From the NCBI GenBank assembly GCA_017882455.1, contig JADGPL010000016.1, positions 21,898 to 85,897 of the forward strand: 64,000 bases of DNA. The letters run 5' to 3'. Positions 56,188 through 64,000 of this stretch are shown here, piece after piece; position 1 is the stretch's first letter, and the number at the start of each line of letters is the position of its first letter. Origin of the DNA: Solirubrobacteraceae bacterium. GTDB taxonomy: Bacteria; Actinomycetota; Thermoleophilia; Solirubrobacterales; Solirubrobacteraceae. The translations under genes were made by a program, and so were the position numbers. The notes below the pieces were generated by a model. That model did not search any database, was not told where the DNA came from, and saw only the letters and a program-made list of their open reading frames with translations.

Positions 56188-56202
56188 GGAACGAATCATT
56201 CC
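56188..56202. promoter_or_regulatory. Near-palindrome upstream of the secreted protein gene
   Basis: GGAACGAATCATTCC is a 15-bp imperfect palindrome in the 128-nt gap after leuA, an unusually AT-rich stretch for this window. A further GGAA...TTCC pair follows at 56223-56240. Possibly an operator for the downstream gene, whose -10 could be TATTAC at 56260-56265. Confidence 0.35.
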
Positions 56203-56290
56203 GTGTCGAAAACACGCGTTGCGGAACGTTGCCGGCTTCCGTTAGGTTCCACCTGCAGCTATTACTGGCAAGACCCAGAGAGAAAGTCAG

Positions 56291-57193
56291 GTGGGATTTG
56301 TGACTAGGGACAAACTGGCGCGCATGCGCCGGGGGCTTTGTGTTGCCATGATTACGGTGGCACCGGTCTCCATGCTTGCACTGACATCCTCAGCCGAGGC
56401 TGTCGAACATCACCCCAAAGGGGAATACGCCCCGTTTGCCGACTGTCCGCTGAGCAACTCGGCGACAGAATCGTGCCTGTACGCGAAGACGGAAAGCGGC
56501 GAATTCAAGATTGCGAAAGAAACGGTTCCGATCATCAACACGATCACCCTCCAAGGCGGTCTGCACAACACTGAAACGGGGCAGACGTTCATCGGTGCCG
56601 AAGACGGCAACACGCTGTCGAAAACGCCGCAGAAGGTTCCCGGCGGGCTCGCAGGGCTCGTGAAGTGTCCAGAAATCGAAAACTTCATCGAGCGCATTCT
56701 CTGTGAAGGCTTCTTCGAAAATGGGCTCACAGGCGTCAACGCGACGACCGAACTCGCCGCGCCCGCGACCTCGATCGGGATCAGCGTCGAAAACCTCCTT
56801 GGAGGCAGTGGGATAGCGCTGTCGCTGCCTGTCAAGGTGCACCTCGAAAACCCGCTCCTCGGGAGCTCGTGCTACATCGGATCGAACTCAAAACCGATCA
56901 ACATCGAACTCACCACCGGAACGACCAGCCCGCCGCCGCCCAACAAACCGATCACGGGCAGCATCGGCGAACTCGAATTCAACAAAACGTTCACGATCGT
57001 GACGATCAAGAAAAACGCGTTGGTGAACAACTCGTTCGCGGCACCGAAAGTCGAAGGCTGTGGGGTGTTCGGTATCCTCAACGGCCTAGTCAACAGCAAA
57101 CTCGGTCTGCCGTCGGCGGCTGGGAACAACACGGCGATCCTGAAGGGCACGCTGAAAACCGCCGAAGCAGCAGCGGTCAAAGCAAGCGAATAG
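56291..57193 (+). CDS. Secreted protein of unknown function, GAA-rich codon use
   Basis: A 300-aa exported protein. Residues ~8-37 are a signal peptide (KLARMRRGLCVAMITVAP ... SSAEA). The mature part starts HHPKGEYAPFADCPL and contains several cysteines (CPLSNSATESCLYAK, LVKCPEIE, RILCEGFF, SSCYIG, VEGCGVF) likely in disulfides, and many beta-strand-like Thr/Ile/Leu segments. No known domain recognised. Glu is GAA in 21 of 23 cases and Lys often AAA/AAG mixed, unlike neighbouring enzymes. GTG 56291 or GTG 56300 may be the start. A strong hairpin follows. Confidence 0.72.
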   Translation: MGFVTRDKLARMRRGLCVAMITVAPVSMLALTSSAEAVEHHPKGEYAPFADCPLSNSATESCLYAKTESGEFKIAKETVPIINTITLQGGLHNTETGQTFIGAEDGNTLSKTPQKVPGGLAGLVKCPEIENFIERILCEGFFENGLTGVNATTELAAPATSIGISVENLLGGSGIALSLPVKVHLENPLLGSSCYIGSNSKPINIELTTGTTSPPPPNKPITGSIGELEFNKTFTIVTIKKNALVNNSFAAPKVEGCGVFGILNGLVNSKLGLPSAAGNNTAILKGTLKTAEAAAVKASE

Positions 57194-57245
57194 TGCATAC
57201 GAAGTAATCGCTGAACGCTCGGCGTAGCGACTGCCGAGACCTGCT

Positions 57246-57271
57246 GGGGCCCGCTGTGGATGGCGGGCCCC
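57246..57271 (+). terminator. 9-bp perfect hairpin after the secreted-protein gene
   Basis: GGGGCCCGC (57246-57254) and GCGGGCCCC (57263-57271) with an 8-nt loop, followed by a weak T-containing tail. It has the same loop length as the hairpin after the other GAA-rich secreted gene (17699-17728). Confidence 0.6.
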
Positions 57272-57321
57272 GGTGCGTTCTACGCTCTGCAGCACAGTCA
57301 GAGACAATATGTCGCCCGGCC

Positions 57322-57350
57322 TTGACTGGAGGCGCCTCCGCCGGGATAGT
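57322..57350 (+). promoter_or_regulatory. Sigma-70-type promoter of the lipoprotein gene
   Basis: TTGACT (57322-57327), a 17-nt spacer and GATAGT (57345-57350), 8 nt before ATG 57359. This is the clearest full promoter paired with a leaderless start. Confidence 0.6.
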
Positions 57351-57358
57351 CCCGAAGT

Positions 57359-57937
57359 ATGGAACGGCGCGACGCGAGATCACGTTGGCCGGTCGTGCCG
57401 GCCATGCTTGTGACAGCAACCCTCTGGCTGGTGGGGTGCGGTGGCGGCTCGAGCAGCACCACCCCAACACGGAGCGGTAGTACATCCTCCAGCGTCACCA
57501 GTTCGAGCGCGCCGGGCACATCCGCCAGGCCTTTGCCGGGCGCGCCTCGAAAGCCTCTGTCTCAGCCTGAGAAGAAGTTCATCGCCGCGGCTGACGCGAT
57601 CTGCCGGCGTTTGCGCGCCGCACTGGTGCCCGTGACGCCAAAGGGGCTCGAGCTGAAGGAACTCGCGCGCCTAGTTCCGCACGGCGCGCAGCTCGAGCGG
57701 GCCTCGCTCGTGGAACTCAGCCGGCTCGCGCCGCCATCGGCGATCGCGCGCGACTGGCAGAGAATCATTGCGTATAGAGGGGAACTGGCCGACGCTCTTG
57801 CCAAGGTCGGGAAGAGCGCTCAAAACGGGAACATGCCTGGAGTGGCGGTGGCCTTCAACTCGAAACAGGGACCGCATCGTGGGCTCAGCGAAACGGCGAC
57901 ACGCGACGGCTTCAAATACTGCGGAGCGGCCGGCTGA
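57359..57937 (+). CDS. Putative lipoprotein
   Basis: A 192-aa exported lipoprotein: basic N terminus, hydrophobic helix and lipobox LVGC with Cys27 followed by GGGSSSTTPTRSGSTSSS, a flexible Ser/Thr linker. The mature part (~residues 68-190) is helical, with two cysteines (ADAICRRLRAAL and FKYCGAAG) that could bridge; this pattern occurs in many small actinobacterial lipoproteins without known role. No family assigned. Confidence 0.72.
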   Translation: MERRDARSRWPVVPAMLVTATLWLVGCGGGSSSTTPTRSGSTSSSVTSSSAPGTSARPLPGAPRKPLSQPEKKFIAAADAICRRLRAALVPVTPKGLELKELARLVPHGAQLERASLVELSRLAPPSAIARDWQRIIAYRGELADALAKVGKSAQNGNMPGVAVAFNSKQGPHRGLSETATRDGFKYCGAAG

Positions 57938-57961
57938 GGGTTGGGCACCTCGCGTGCGTGA

Positions 57962-57967
57962 TAACGT
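57962..57967 (+). promoter_or_regulatory. -10 box of the XRE-leu operon
   Basis: TAACGT lies 8 nt before ATG 57976, predicting a leaderless operon mRNA that begins with the regulator gene. Confidence 0.45.
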
Positions 57968-57975
57968 ACGCTTGT

Positions 57976-58578
57976 ATGGCCTCCACGGCGACTGCCTGGG
58001 ACTCTTTCGACTCCGCTGTGATCGGCGCGCGGGTCAAGGCGCTGCGCGAATCCGCACAGCTGTCGCTGCGCGAGCTGGCCGTGCGCAGCGGCGTGAGCGC
58101 CCCGATGCTCTCGCAGGTCGAGCGCGGTGAGACGAGCCCGACGCTGACGGTGGCGTCGCGCATCGCCGCCGGCCTCGACCTGCGCCTCTCGCAGCTCTTG
58201 CGCCTCGACGAGAGCGGCGCCGTCACCGTGGTCCGCGCGAAGGAGCGACAGCGGGGTGGCAACAGGCGTCGCGGACACGGCTTCGAGGTGCTCACCTCAG
58301 CCCAACCGGGCCAGCGCGCGGAGCTCTCGCGCCACACGCTCGCGCCGGGCGGCGCGACGGGGGCCGCCGACGACCCGCCGATGCACGAGCCGGGAAGCCG
58401 CGAGACGGCGCTCGTCGAGCAGGGCTCGCTGGTGCTCGTCTGCGACGGGGAGCGCTACGAGCTCGGCGAGGGAGACTGCGTGACCTTCGATGCCGACCTG
58501 CCGCACCACTTCGAGAACCCGACCGCCTCCGAGGCCGCCTTCCTGGCGGTCGTCTCTGCGGGGCTGAGACGCAGTTAG
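57976..58578 (+). CDS. XRE-family regulator with C-terminal cupin domain
   Basis: A 200-aa regulator. Residues ~12-66 are an XRE HTH ([50 protein letters not shown]). Residues ~100-195 are a cupin ([45 protein letters not shown]), the usual small-molecule sensor in this class. leuC starts 7 nt after its stop, so the regulator is made with leuCDB-ilvE and may control that operon in response to an intermediate. ATG 57976 is favoured by TAACGT; GTG 57958 is possible. Confidence 0.88.
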   Translation: MASTATAWDSFDSAVIGARVKALRESAQLSLRELAVRSGVSAPMLSQVERGETSPTLTVASRIAAGLDLRLSQLLRLDESGAVTVVRAKERQRGGNRRRGHGFEVLTSAQPGQRAELSRHTLAPGGATGAADDPPMHEPGSRETALVEQGSLVLVCDGERYELGEGDCVTFDADLPHHFENPTASEAAFLAVVSAGLRRS

Positions 58579-58585
58579 GAGCCCG

Positions 58586-59992
58586 ATGCCAAAGACGCTG
58601 TTCGACAAGATCTGGGAGGCCCACGAGGTTGGGGGCGAGGACAACGGCCTGCTCTACATCGACCTGCACCTCGTCCACGAGGTCACAAGCCCGCAGGCCT
58701 TCGACGGGCTGCGCCTCGCGGACCGCACCGTGCGCCGCCCCGACCGCACGCTGGCGACGGCCGACCACAACACGCCGACCGACGGAACGCCCGTGGCGGC
58801 GCGCATCAAGGACGAGCTCTCGCGGGTGCAGGTGGAAACGCTCGAGCGCAACTGCGCGGAGTTCGGGCTGCCTGTCTACTCGCTCGGCTCAGAGCGTCAG
58901 GGCATCGTCCACGTGATTGGCCCCGAGCTCGGCGTCACCCAGCCGGGCATGACGATCGTCTGCGGCGACTCGCACACCTCCACGCACGGCGCCTTCGGGG
59001 CGCTCGCCTTCGGCATCGGCACGAGCGAGGTCGAGCACGTCCTCGCCACCCAGTGCATGGTGCAGAACAGGCCTCGCTCGATGCGCGTCAGCTACGAGGG
59101 AGCGCTCGGCTTTGGCGTGACCGCCAAGGACCTGATCCTCGCCACGCTCGGCCAGCTCGGCGTGGGCGGGATGACCGGTCACGTCGTCGAGTACGCCGGC
59201 CCGGCGATCGAGGCGCTCTCGATGGAGGGGCGCATGACCGTCTGCAACATGACGATCGAGGGCGGCGGGCGCGCGGGGATGATCGCTCCGGACGAGACCA
59301 CCTTCGCCTGGTTCACCGACGTCGAGCGACCAGGCGCACCGAAGGGCGCCGAGCTCGACACGGCGATCGCCCGCTGGCGCGAGCTGCGCACCGAGCAGGG
59401 CGCCTCCTTCGACCGCGAGGTCACGATCGGCGCCGCCGCCATATCCCCACAGGTGACCTGGGGCACCAACCCGGGCATGGTTCGCGCCGTCACCGACCGG
59501 GTGCCCTCGCCCGAGGAATTCGACACGCCGGCCGACCGCGAGGCGACCGAACGCGCGCTCGCCTACATGGCCCTGGAGCCCGGAACGCCGATCGAGCAGA
59601 TCGCCGTCGACCGCGTGTTCATCGGCTCGTGCACCAACTCGCGCATCGGCGACCTGCGCGCCGCCGCGGAGGTCGTCGCCGGGCGCAAGGTCGCGTCGAG
59701 CGTCAACGCGATGGTGGTCCCTGGATCCCAGCAGGTCAAGGCCGAGGCCGAGGCCGAGGGGCTCGACCGCGTGTTCACCGAGGCGGGCTTCGATTGGCGC
59801 GTGGCCGGCTGCTCGATGTGCCTCGGCATGAACCCCGACATCCTTCAGCCGGGCGAGCGCTGCGCCTCGACCTCCAACCGCAACTTCGAGGGCCGCCAGG
59901 GACGCGGCGGTCGCACCCACCTCGTCTCGCCGCAGATGGCCGCCGCGGCCGCAATCGAGGGGCGGTTCGTTGACATAAGGAGCTGGTCCTAG
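58586..59992 (+). CDS. leuC: 3-Isopropylmalate dehydratase large subunit
   Basis: Aconitase-family Fe-S enzyme isomerising 2- to 3-isopropylmalate (and, in the citramalate route, citramalate). Motifs: [51 protein letters not shown] and [13 protein letters not shown] supply the 4Fe-4S cysteines. Length 468 aa. AGGAG lies 5 nt before ATG 58586. The TAG overlaps the leuD GTG by one base. Confidence 0.96.
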   Translation: MPKTLFDKIWEAHEVGGEDNGLLYIDLHLVHEVTSPQAFDGLRLADRTVRRPDRTLATADHNTPTDGTPVAARIKDELSRVQVETLERNCAEFGLPVYSLGSERQGIVHVIGPELGVTQPGMTIVCGDSHTSTHGAFGALAFGIGTSEVEHVLATQCMVQNRPRSMRVSYEGALGFGVTAKDLILATLGQLGVGGMTGHVVEYAGPAIEALSMEGRMTVCNMTIEGGGRAGMIAPDETTFAWFTDVERPGAPKGAELDTAIARWRELRTEQGASFDREVTIGAAAISPQVTWGTNPGMVRAVTDRVPSPEEFDTPADREATERALAYMALEPGTPIEQIAVDRVFIGSCTNSRIGDLRAAAEVVAGRKVASSVNAMVVPGSQQVKAEAEAEGLDRVFTEAGFDWRVAGCSMCLGMNPDILQPGERCASTSNRNFEGRQGRGGRTHLVSPQMAAAAAIEGRFVDIRSWS

Positions 59993-60561
59993 TGGAGCCC
60001 ATCAGCGTCATCGCCGGACCGGTCAGCTTCCTCGACCGCGCCGACGTCGACACCGACCAGATCATGCCCAAGCAGTTCCTCAAGCGCGTCGAGCGCACGG
60101 GCTTCGGCGAGTTCCTCTTCTACGACTGGGCCAAGGAGCCCGGGTGGGACCTGCCGGCCAACCCGATCCTCGTCGCCGGCGAGAACTTCGGCTGCGGCTC
60201 CTCGCGCGAGCACGCTCCGTGGGGCCTTCAGGACTACGGCTTTCAGGCGATCGTGGCGCCGAGCTTCGCCGACATCTTCTACTCCAACTGCACCAAGATC
60301 GGGCTGCTGCCGGTGGTTCTCAGCGCCGAGGACTGTCGCAGCCTGGCGCGGGCTGGCGAGGGCGAAGTCGACCTGCGGGAGCAGGAGGTTCGCTTCGCCG
60401 GCGAGCGCGTGCCCTTCTCGATCGACCACGAGATCCGCCACCGCCTGCTCGGAGGTCTCGATGACGTGGCGCTCACGCTGCAGCAATCCGACGCGATCGC
60501 GGCGTTCGAGTCCGAGCGCGAGCTCGCGGGGCTCGCGGGCGTGCCGACGACGGCGCTCTAG
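59992..60561 (+). CDS. leuD: 3-Isopropylmalate dehydratase small subunit
   Basis: Swivelling-domain partner of LeuC. It shows DRADVDTDQIMPKQFLKRV, NFGCGSSREHAPWGLQDYGFQAIVAPSFADIFYSNCTKIGLLPV, the LeuD signature. Length 189 aa. The GTG start shares a base with the leuC stop and follows AAGGAG. leuB begins 2 nt after its stop. Confidence 0.96.
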   Translation: MEPISVIAGPVSFLDRADVDTDQIMPKQFLKRVERTGFGEFLFYDWAKEPGWDLPANPILVAGENFGCGSSREHAPWGLQDYGFQAIVAPSFADIFYSNCTKIGLLPVVLSAEDCRSLARAGEGEVDLREQEVRFAGERVPFSIDHEIRHRLLGGLDDVALTLQQSDAIAAFESERELAGLAGVPTTAL

Positions 60562-60563
60562 CG

Positions 60564-61589
60564 ATGGCGCATCTCATCGTCACCCTCCCCGGCGACGGGA
60601 TCGGCCCGGAGATCATGCCCCCGACGCTCGAGCTGCTGCGCCGCCTCGGGGACTTCGAGTTCGAGGAGCACCTGTTTGGGGGCGCCTCGATCGACGCCCA
60701 CGGAACGGCGCTCACGGACGAGACGCTCGCGGCATGCCGGCGCTCGGACGCGGTGCTGCTCGCCGCTGTCGGCGGCCCGAAGTGGGACACGACCGACCCG
60801 CACAAGCCGCGCCCCGAGCAGGGGCTGCTGGGGCTGCGCAGGGGCCTCGGGCTGTATGCGAATCTGCGTCCGGTCAAGCCGCTGCCGGCGCTGTACGACG
60901 CCTCGCCGCTGCGCCGCGAGCGGATCGAGGGCACGGACCTGCTGGTCGTGCGCGAGCTCACCGGCGGGATCTACTTCGGCGAGAAGACGCGCACCGAGAC
61001 CTCGGCCTCGGACCTCTGCTCCTACACGAGCGAGGAGATCGAGCGGATCGCCCGCACGGCCTTCGAGGCAGCCCGCTCCAAGGTCTCGAGCGTGGACAAG
61101 GCCAATGTCCTCGAGACCTCACGCCTGTGGCGCCAGGTCGTCTCGGAGCTCCACGCCCGCGAGTTCCCCCAGATCGAGCTCGAGCACGTGCTCGTCGACA
61201 ACGCCGCCATGCAGCTCGTGGCGAGCCCGCGCCACTTCGACACGATCCTGACCGAGAACATGTTCGGAGACATCCTCTCTGATGAGGCTGCGATGATCAC
61301 GGGTTCGATCGGGATGCTTCCCAGCGCCTCGCTCGGCAGCGATGGCCCCGGCATGTTCGAGCCCGTGCACGGCTCGGCGCCGGACATCGCCGGGCAGGGC
61401 GTCGCCAACCCGCTCGCCATGTTCCTGTCGGCCGCCATGCTGCTCAGGCACGGTCTCTCCTTGGCAAGCGAGGCAACGGCTGTAGAATCGGCTGTTGAAC
61501 GCGCGCTCGACGCGGGCCTGCGCACACCCGATCTGGGTGGTGGGGACGGCACCGAGCGCGCGGCCAAGGCAGTGCTCGAAAACCTCTAA
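60564..61589 (+). CDS. leuB: 3-Isopropylmalate dehydrogenase
   Basis: NAD-dependent oxidative decarboxylase giving 2-ketoisocaproate (and acting on the methylmalate equivalent for isoleucine). VTLPGDGIGPEIMPPTLELL, VGGPKWD, LRPVKPLP, ELTGGIYFGEK, TENMFGDILSDEAAMITGSIGMLPSASLG and GPGMFEPVHGSAPDIAGQGVANPLAM are diagnostic. Length 341 aa. The gene lies in the middle of the leu operon; ilvE follows after 13 nt. Confidence 0.96.
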   Translation: MAHLIVTLPGDGIGPEIMPPTLELLRRLGDFEFEEHLFGGASIDAHGTALTDETLAACRRSDAVLLAAVGGPKWDTTDPHKPRPEQGLLGLRRGLGLYANLRPVKPLPALYDASPLRRERIEGTDLLVVRELTGGIYFGEKTRTETSASDLCSYTSEEIERIARTAFEAARSKVSSVDKANVLETSRLWRQVVSELHAREFPQIELEHVLVDNAAMQLVASPRHFDTILTENMFGDILSDEAAMITGSIGMLPSASLGSDGPGMFEPVHGSAPDIAGQGVANPLAMFLSAAMLLRHGLSLASEATAVESAVERALDAGLRTPDLGGGDGTERAAKAVLENL

Positions 61590-61602
61590 GAGGAGCGAAA
61601 AC

Positions 61603-62586
61603 GTGGAGCCCACCGACCTCATCTGGATGAACGGAGATTTCGTCGCCTGGGAGGACGCCAAGGTCCACGTCCTGACCCACGGCCTGCACTACGGCACGGG
61701 AGTCTTCGAGGGAGTGCGCTGCTACGAGACCGACCTCGGCCCGGCGATCTTCCGCAACGCCGAGCACATGCAGCGCCTGCTGCGCTCAGCCGAGCTCTAC
61801 TACATGCCGGTGAGCTACTCCGCCGAGACTCTCCAGGCGGCCGCGCGCGAGCTGGTGGCCCGCAACGGCCTGAGCTCCTGCTACATCCGCCCGATCATCT
61901 ACCGCGGCTACGGCTCGATGGGCCTGAACCCGATGGACGCGCCGATCGACGTGACGATCGCCTGCTGGGAGTGGGCCACCTACCTCGGCGAGGAGGGGAC
62001 GCGCAACGGCATCCGCGCCCACGTCTCCTCGTGGCGGCGGATCAGCCCCGACTCGCTGATCCCGCAGGCCAAGGCCTCGGGGCAGTATCTCAACAACGTG
62101 CTCGCGAAGGTCGAGTCGATGAAGGCGGGCTATCAGGAGGCGATCCTGCTCGACGAGCACGGGTACGTGTGCGAGGGCACGGGCGAGAACATCTACATCG
62201 TCGCCGGCGGGGAGATCGTCACCCCGGGCCACCACAACTCGATCCTCGACGGCATCACGCGCCGCTCGGTCATCCAGCTCGCGGCCGACCTCGGCTACCC
62301 GGTGGTCGAGCGGAACATCGCCCGCGCGGAGGTCTACCTGGCGGATGAGGTGTTCATGTCGGGCACCGCCGCCGAGCTCGTGCCGGTAGTGGAGGTCGAT
62401 GACCACAAGATCGGCATCGGCAAGCCCGGCGAGGTCACACGCCTGCTGCAGAGCGCGTTCGACGACGCGATCCACGGCCGCTCCGAGCGCTACCGCGAAT
62501 GGCTCGACGTCGTCCACCCGGTCGACCTCGAGACACCCGCCGACGAGGCTACCCTGCCGAGCGCCCAGACCACCGCCGCGGGCTAG
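61603..62586 (+). CDS. ilvE: Branched-chain amino acid aminotransferase
   Basis: Fold-type IV PLP enzyme that makes Val, Leu and Ile from their keto acids. HVLTHGLHYGTGVFEGVRCYE, ISPDSLIPQAKASGQYLNNVLAKVES (Schiff-base Lys in QAKASG), GYVCEGTGENIYIV and FMSGTAAELVPV are typical. Length 327 aa. GTG 61603 follows AGAGGAGCG and matches the family N terminus (DLIWMNGDFVAWEDAKVHV); the upstream frame overlaps leuB. Confidence 0.95.
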   Translation: MEPTDLIWMNGDFVAWEDAKVHVLTHGLHYGTGVFEGVRCYETDLGPAIFRNAEHMQRLLRSAELYYMPVSYSAETLQAAARELVARNGLSSCYIRPIIYRGYGSMGLNPMDAPIDVTIACWEWATYLGEEGTRNGIRAHVSSWRRISPDSLIPQAKASGQYLNNVLAKVESMKAGYQEAILLDEHGYVCEGTGENIYIVAGGEIVTPGHHNSILDGITRRSVIQLAADLGYPVVERNIARAEVYLADEVFMSGTAAELVPVVEVDDHKIGIGKPGEVTRLLQSAFDDAIHGRSERYREWLDVVHPVDLETPADEATLPSAQTTAAG

Positions 62587-62591
62587 TCCCG

Positions 62592-64000
62592 GTGGGCGAC
62601 ATACAGCTATACGACGCCACCCTCCGGGACGGGATGGGCGGTGGCGGCCTCACGCTGACGGCCGAGGAGAAGCTGCGCGTGGTGCACGCCGTCGACGATC
62701 TCGGCGTACACATGGTCGAGGCCGGATTCCCCTCGTCCAACCCCAAGGAGCAGGAGCTCTTCGGCCTGCTCGCCGGCGAGCGGCTGGAGGTCGCGGAGAT
62801 CGTCGCCTTCGGCATGACGCGCCGGCGCGAGGTCTCCGCGGATCAGGACGAGGGGCTGCGCGTGCTCGCGGAGTGCTTCGCCCCGGTGTGCACACTCGTG
62901 GGCAAGGCCTCGGTCCTGCACGTGGAGAGGGTGGTGCGGGTCTCCCGCGAGGAGAACCTCGAGATGATCGCCGAGTCGGTGGCATTCCTGGTGGGGGAGG
63001 GAAAGCGGGTGCTGCTCGACGCGGAGCACTTCTTCGACGGTTTCGCCCTCGACCCCGGGTATGCATTGGCCTGCCTGCGGGCGGCCTCGCAGGCAGGCGC
63101 TGAGCGGGTGGTCCTGTGCGACACGAACGGTGGCTCGCTGCCGCCGCAGATCCGCACGGCGTTCGCCGTGGTCTCTGAAGCGCTGCCGGGCTTCCCACTC
63201 GGCATCCATTGCCACGACGACTCGGGATGCGCGGTCGCCAACACACTGACTGCGGTGGAAGCCGGTGCCACACAGGTACAGGGCACGGTCAACGGCATTG
63301 GGGAGCGCACGGGCAACGCCAACCTGATCACGATCATCGCCGACCTGCAGCTGAAGATGGGCGCCCAGGTCCTGACCCCCGAGCGCCTGGCGCGACTCAC
63401 CGAGACCGCGCACCTCGTGGATGAGCTACTCAACCGCTCGCCGAACCCAACCCAGCCGTATGTGGGCAAGCATGCCTTCGCGCACAAGGCGGGTATGCAT
63501 GCGGCGGGCGTCAAACTCGACGCTCAGACCTTCGAGCACATCGACCCGGCTGTCGTCGGCAACAGCCGCGATGTGCTCATCTCCGAGCTCTCCGGGCGGG
63601 GCACGATCGTCGAGAAGGCACGCCAGGCGGGGATCACGGCCGACGAGGAGTTCGCCCAGCGGGTGGTGGAGCGTGTGAAGGATCTCGAGCACGAGGGCTT
63701 CCAGTTCGAGGCTGCCGATGGCTCCTTCGAGCTGTTGATGCGCCGTGAGGGCGGTGGCTATGAGCCGCTGTTTCGCCTGGAGTCCTGGCGGGTGCTCGTG
63801 GAGCAGCGAGCGGACGGCAAGGTGGAGACGGAGGCCACGATCAAGATCTGGCTCGACGGGGAGCGCTATGTGCGCACCGCTGAGGGCAACGGCCCGGTGA
63901 ACGCGCTCGACAGCGCGCTGCGGGAGGCGATCGGGGAGATCCACCCGCATCTGAGAGATATCGAGCTGGTGAACTTCAAGGTGCGGATCCTCGATGAGGC
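62592..64000 (+). CDS. cimA: Citramalate synthase-like enzyme (3' end missing)
   Basis: A DRE-TIM metallolyase that continues past the window (469 codons present). The N terminus IQLYDATLRDGMGGGGLTLTAEEKLRVVHAVDDLGVHMVEAGFPSSNPKEQELF matches citramalate synthases more than LeuA. IHCHDDSGCAVANTLTAVEAGA and VNGIGERTGNANL give the metal-binding and signature regions; HAFAHKAGMHAAGVKLD and a LeuA-type C-terminal domain follow. The R-D-G-x-Q loop reads RDGMG, so the usual Gln is missing. GTG 62592 lies 5 nt after ilvE. A role in threonine-independent isoleucine synthesis with LeuBCD is inferred. Confidence 0.82.
   Translation, partial: MGDIQLYDATLRDGMGGGGLTLTAEEKLRVVHAVDDLGVHMVEAGFPSSNPKEQELFGLLAGERLEVAEIVAFGMTRRREVSADQDEGLRVLAECFAPVCTLVGKASVLHVERVVRVSREENLEMIAESVAFLVGEGKRVLLDAEHFFDGFALDPGYALACLRAASQAGAERVVLCDTNGGSLPPQIRTAFAVVSEALPGFPLGIHCHDDSGCAVANTLTAVEAGATQVQGTVNGIGERTGNANLITIIADLQLKMGAQVLTPERLARLTETAHLVDELLNRSPNPTQPYVGKHAFAHKAGMHAAGVKLDAQTFEHIDPAVVGNSRDVLISELSGRGTIVEKARQAGITADEEFAQRVVERVKDLEHEGFQFEAADGSFELLMRREGGGYEPLFRLESWRVLVEQRADGKVETEATIKIWLDGERYVRTAEGNGPVNALDSALREAIGEIHPHLRDIELVNFKVRILDE

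Overview
The window is 64 kb of high-GC, gene-dense bacterial chromosome. Single-copy housekeeping genes (pheT, dnaE, gltX, gatCAB, pcrA/uvrD-type helicase, folD), menaquinone synthesis by the classical MenFDHCEBA route, a mycobacterial-type SerC, a strong G/C third-position bias and many leaderless-looking promoters point to Actinomycetota. The mix of gene order, HDOD-LuxR protein, choice-of-anchor/IPT secreted protein and DUF2142/GT-C genes suggests a deep-branching soil lineage such as Thermoleophilia (Solirubrobacterales). That placement is inference only. I see no rRNA, tRNA, CRISPR array, IS element or prophage.

Layout. 0-7.1 kb: end of pheT, then a tightly overlapping arginine operon (argC-argJ-argB-argD-GNAT-argG). 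7.1-14.5 kb: a small membrane protein, a coiled-coil protein, dnaE, nfo (reverse) and gltX, the last two with interlocked divergent starts. 14.5-19.5 kb: an HDOD-LuxR regulator with a sigma-28-like promoter, an Rrf2 regulator without Fe-S cysteines, a secreted IPT protein, and cysK-cysE. 19.7-27.2 kb: an orphan Phd-type antitoxin, a UvrD/PcrA helicase, folD with a membrane protein, and gatC-gatA-gatB. 27.2-29.9 kb: a small accessory patch with a HicA-like/DUF3467 pair (DUF3467 apparently frameshifted), small membrane proteins, a VIT-like transporter and a repeat array. 29.9-32.2 kb: ilvB-ilvN. 32.2-47.1 kb: the menaquinone locus (menF, menD, menH, menC, menA, menB, menE), broken up by two vapBC modules, a secreted glycosidase-like protein, a mosaic of menC and menH relics, and a glycosyltransferase/membrane-protein trio. 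47.2-49.7 kb: a GT-C membrane protein and a methyltransferase. 49.7-64 kb: ilvC, serC-serA, leuA behind a Leu-codon leader peptide, secreted/lipoprotein genes, and an operon of XRE-cupin regulator, leuC, leuD, leuB, ilvE and a citramalate-synthase-like gene that runs off the end.

How it works together. ilvBN, ilvC, leuA, leuCDB, ilvE and the CimA-like enzyme cover nearly all of branched-chain amino acid synthesis (ilvD is outside the window). Serine (serC, serA) feeds cysE-cysK. The men genes make demethylmenaquinone except for the DHNA-CoA thioesterase; a nearby methyltransferase might supply the last step.

Most notable: (1) a recurring TANNNT box 6-9 nt before the start codon of about 20 genes, implying widespread leaderless transcription; (2) the men-gene relics, a menC piece 96.5% identical over 200 nt to the intact copy fused to diverged menH pieces; (3) a leuA leader whose Leu codons can pair with the leuA ribosome-binding region; (4) the DUF3467/HicA-like pair; (5) GAA-rich codon use confined to two secreted proteins.
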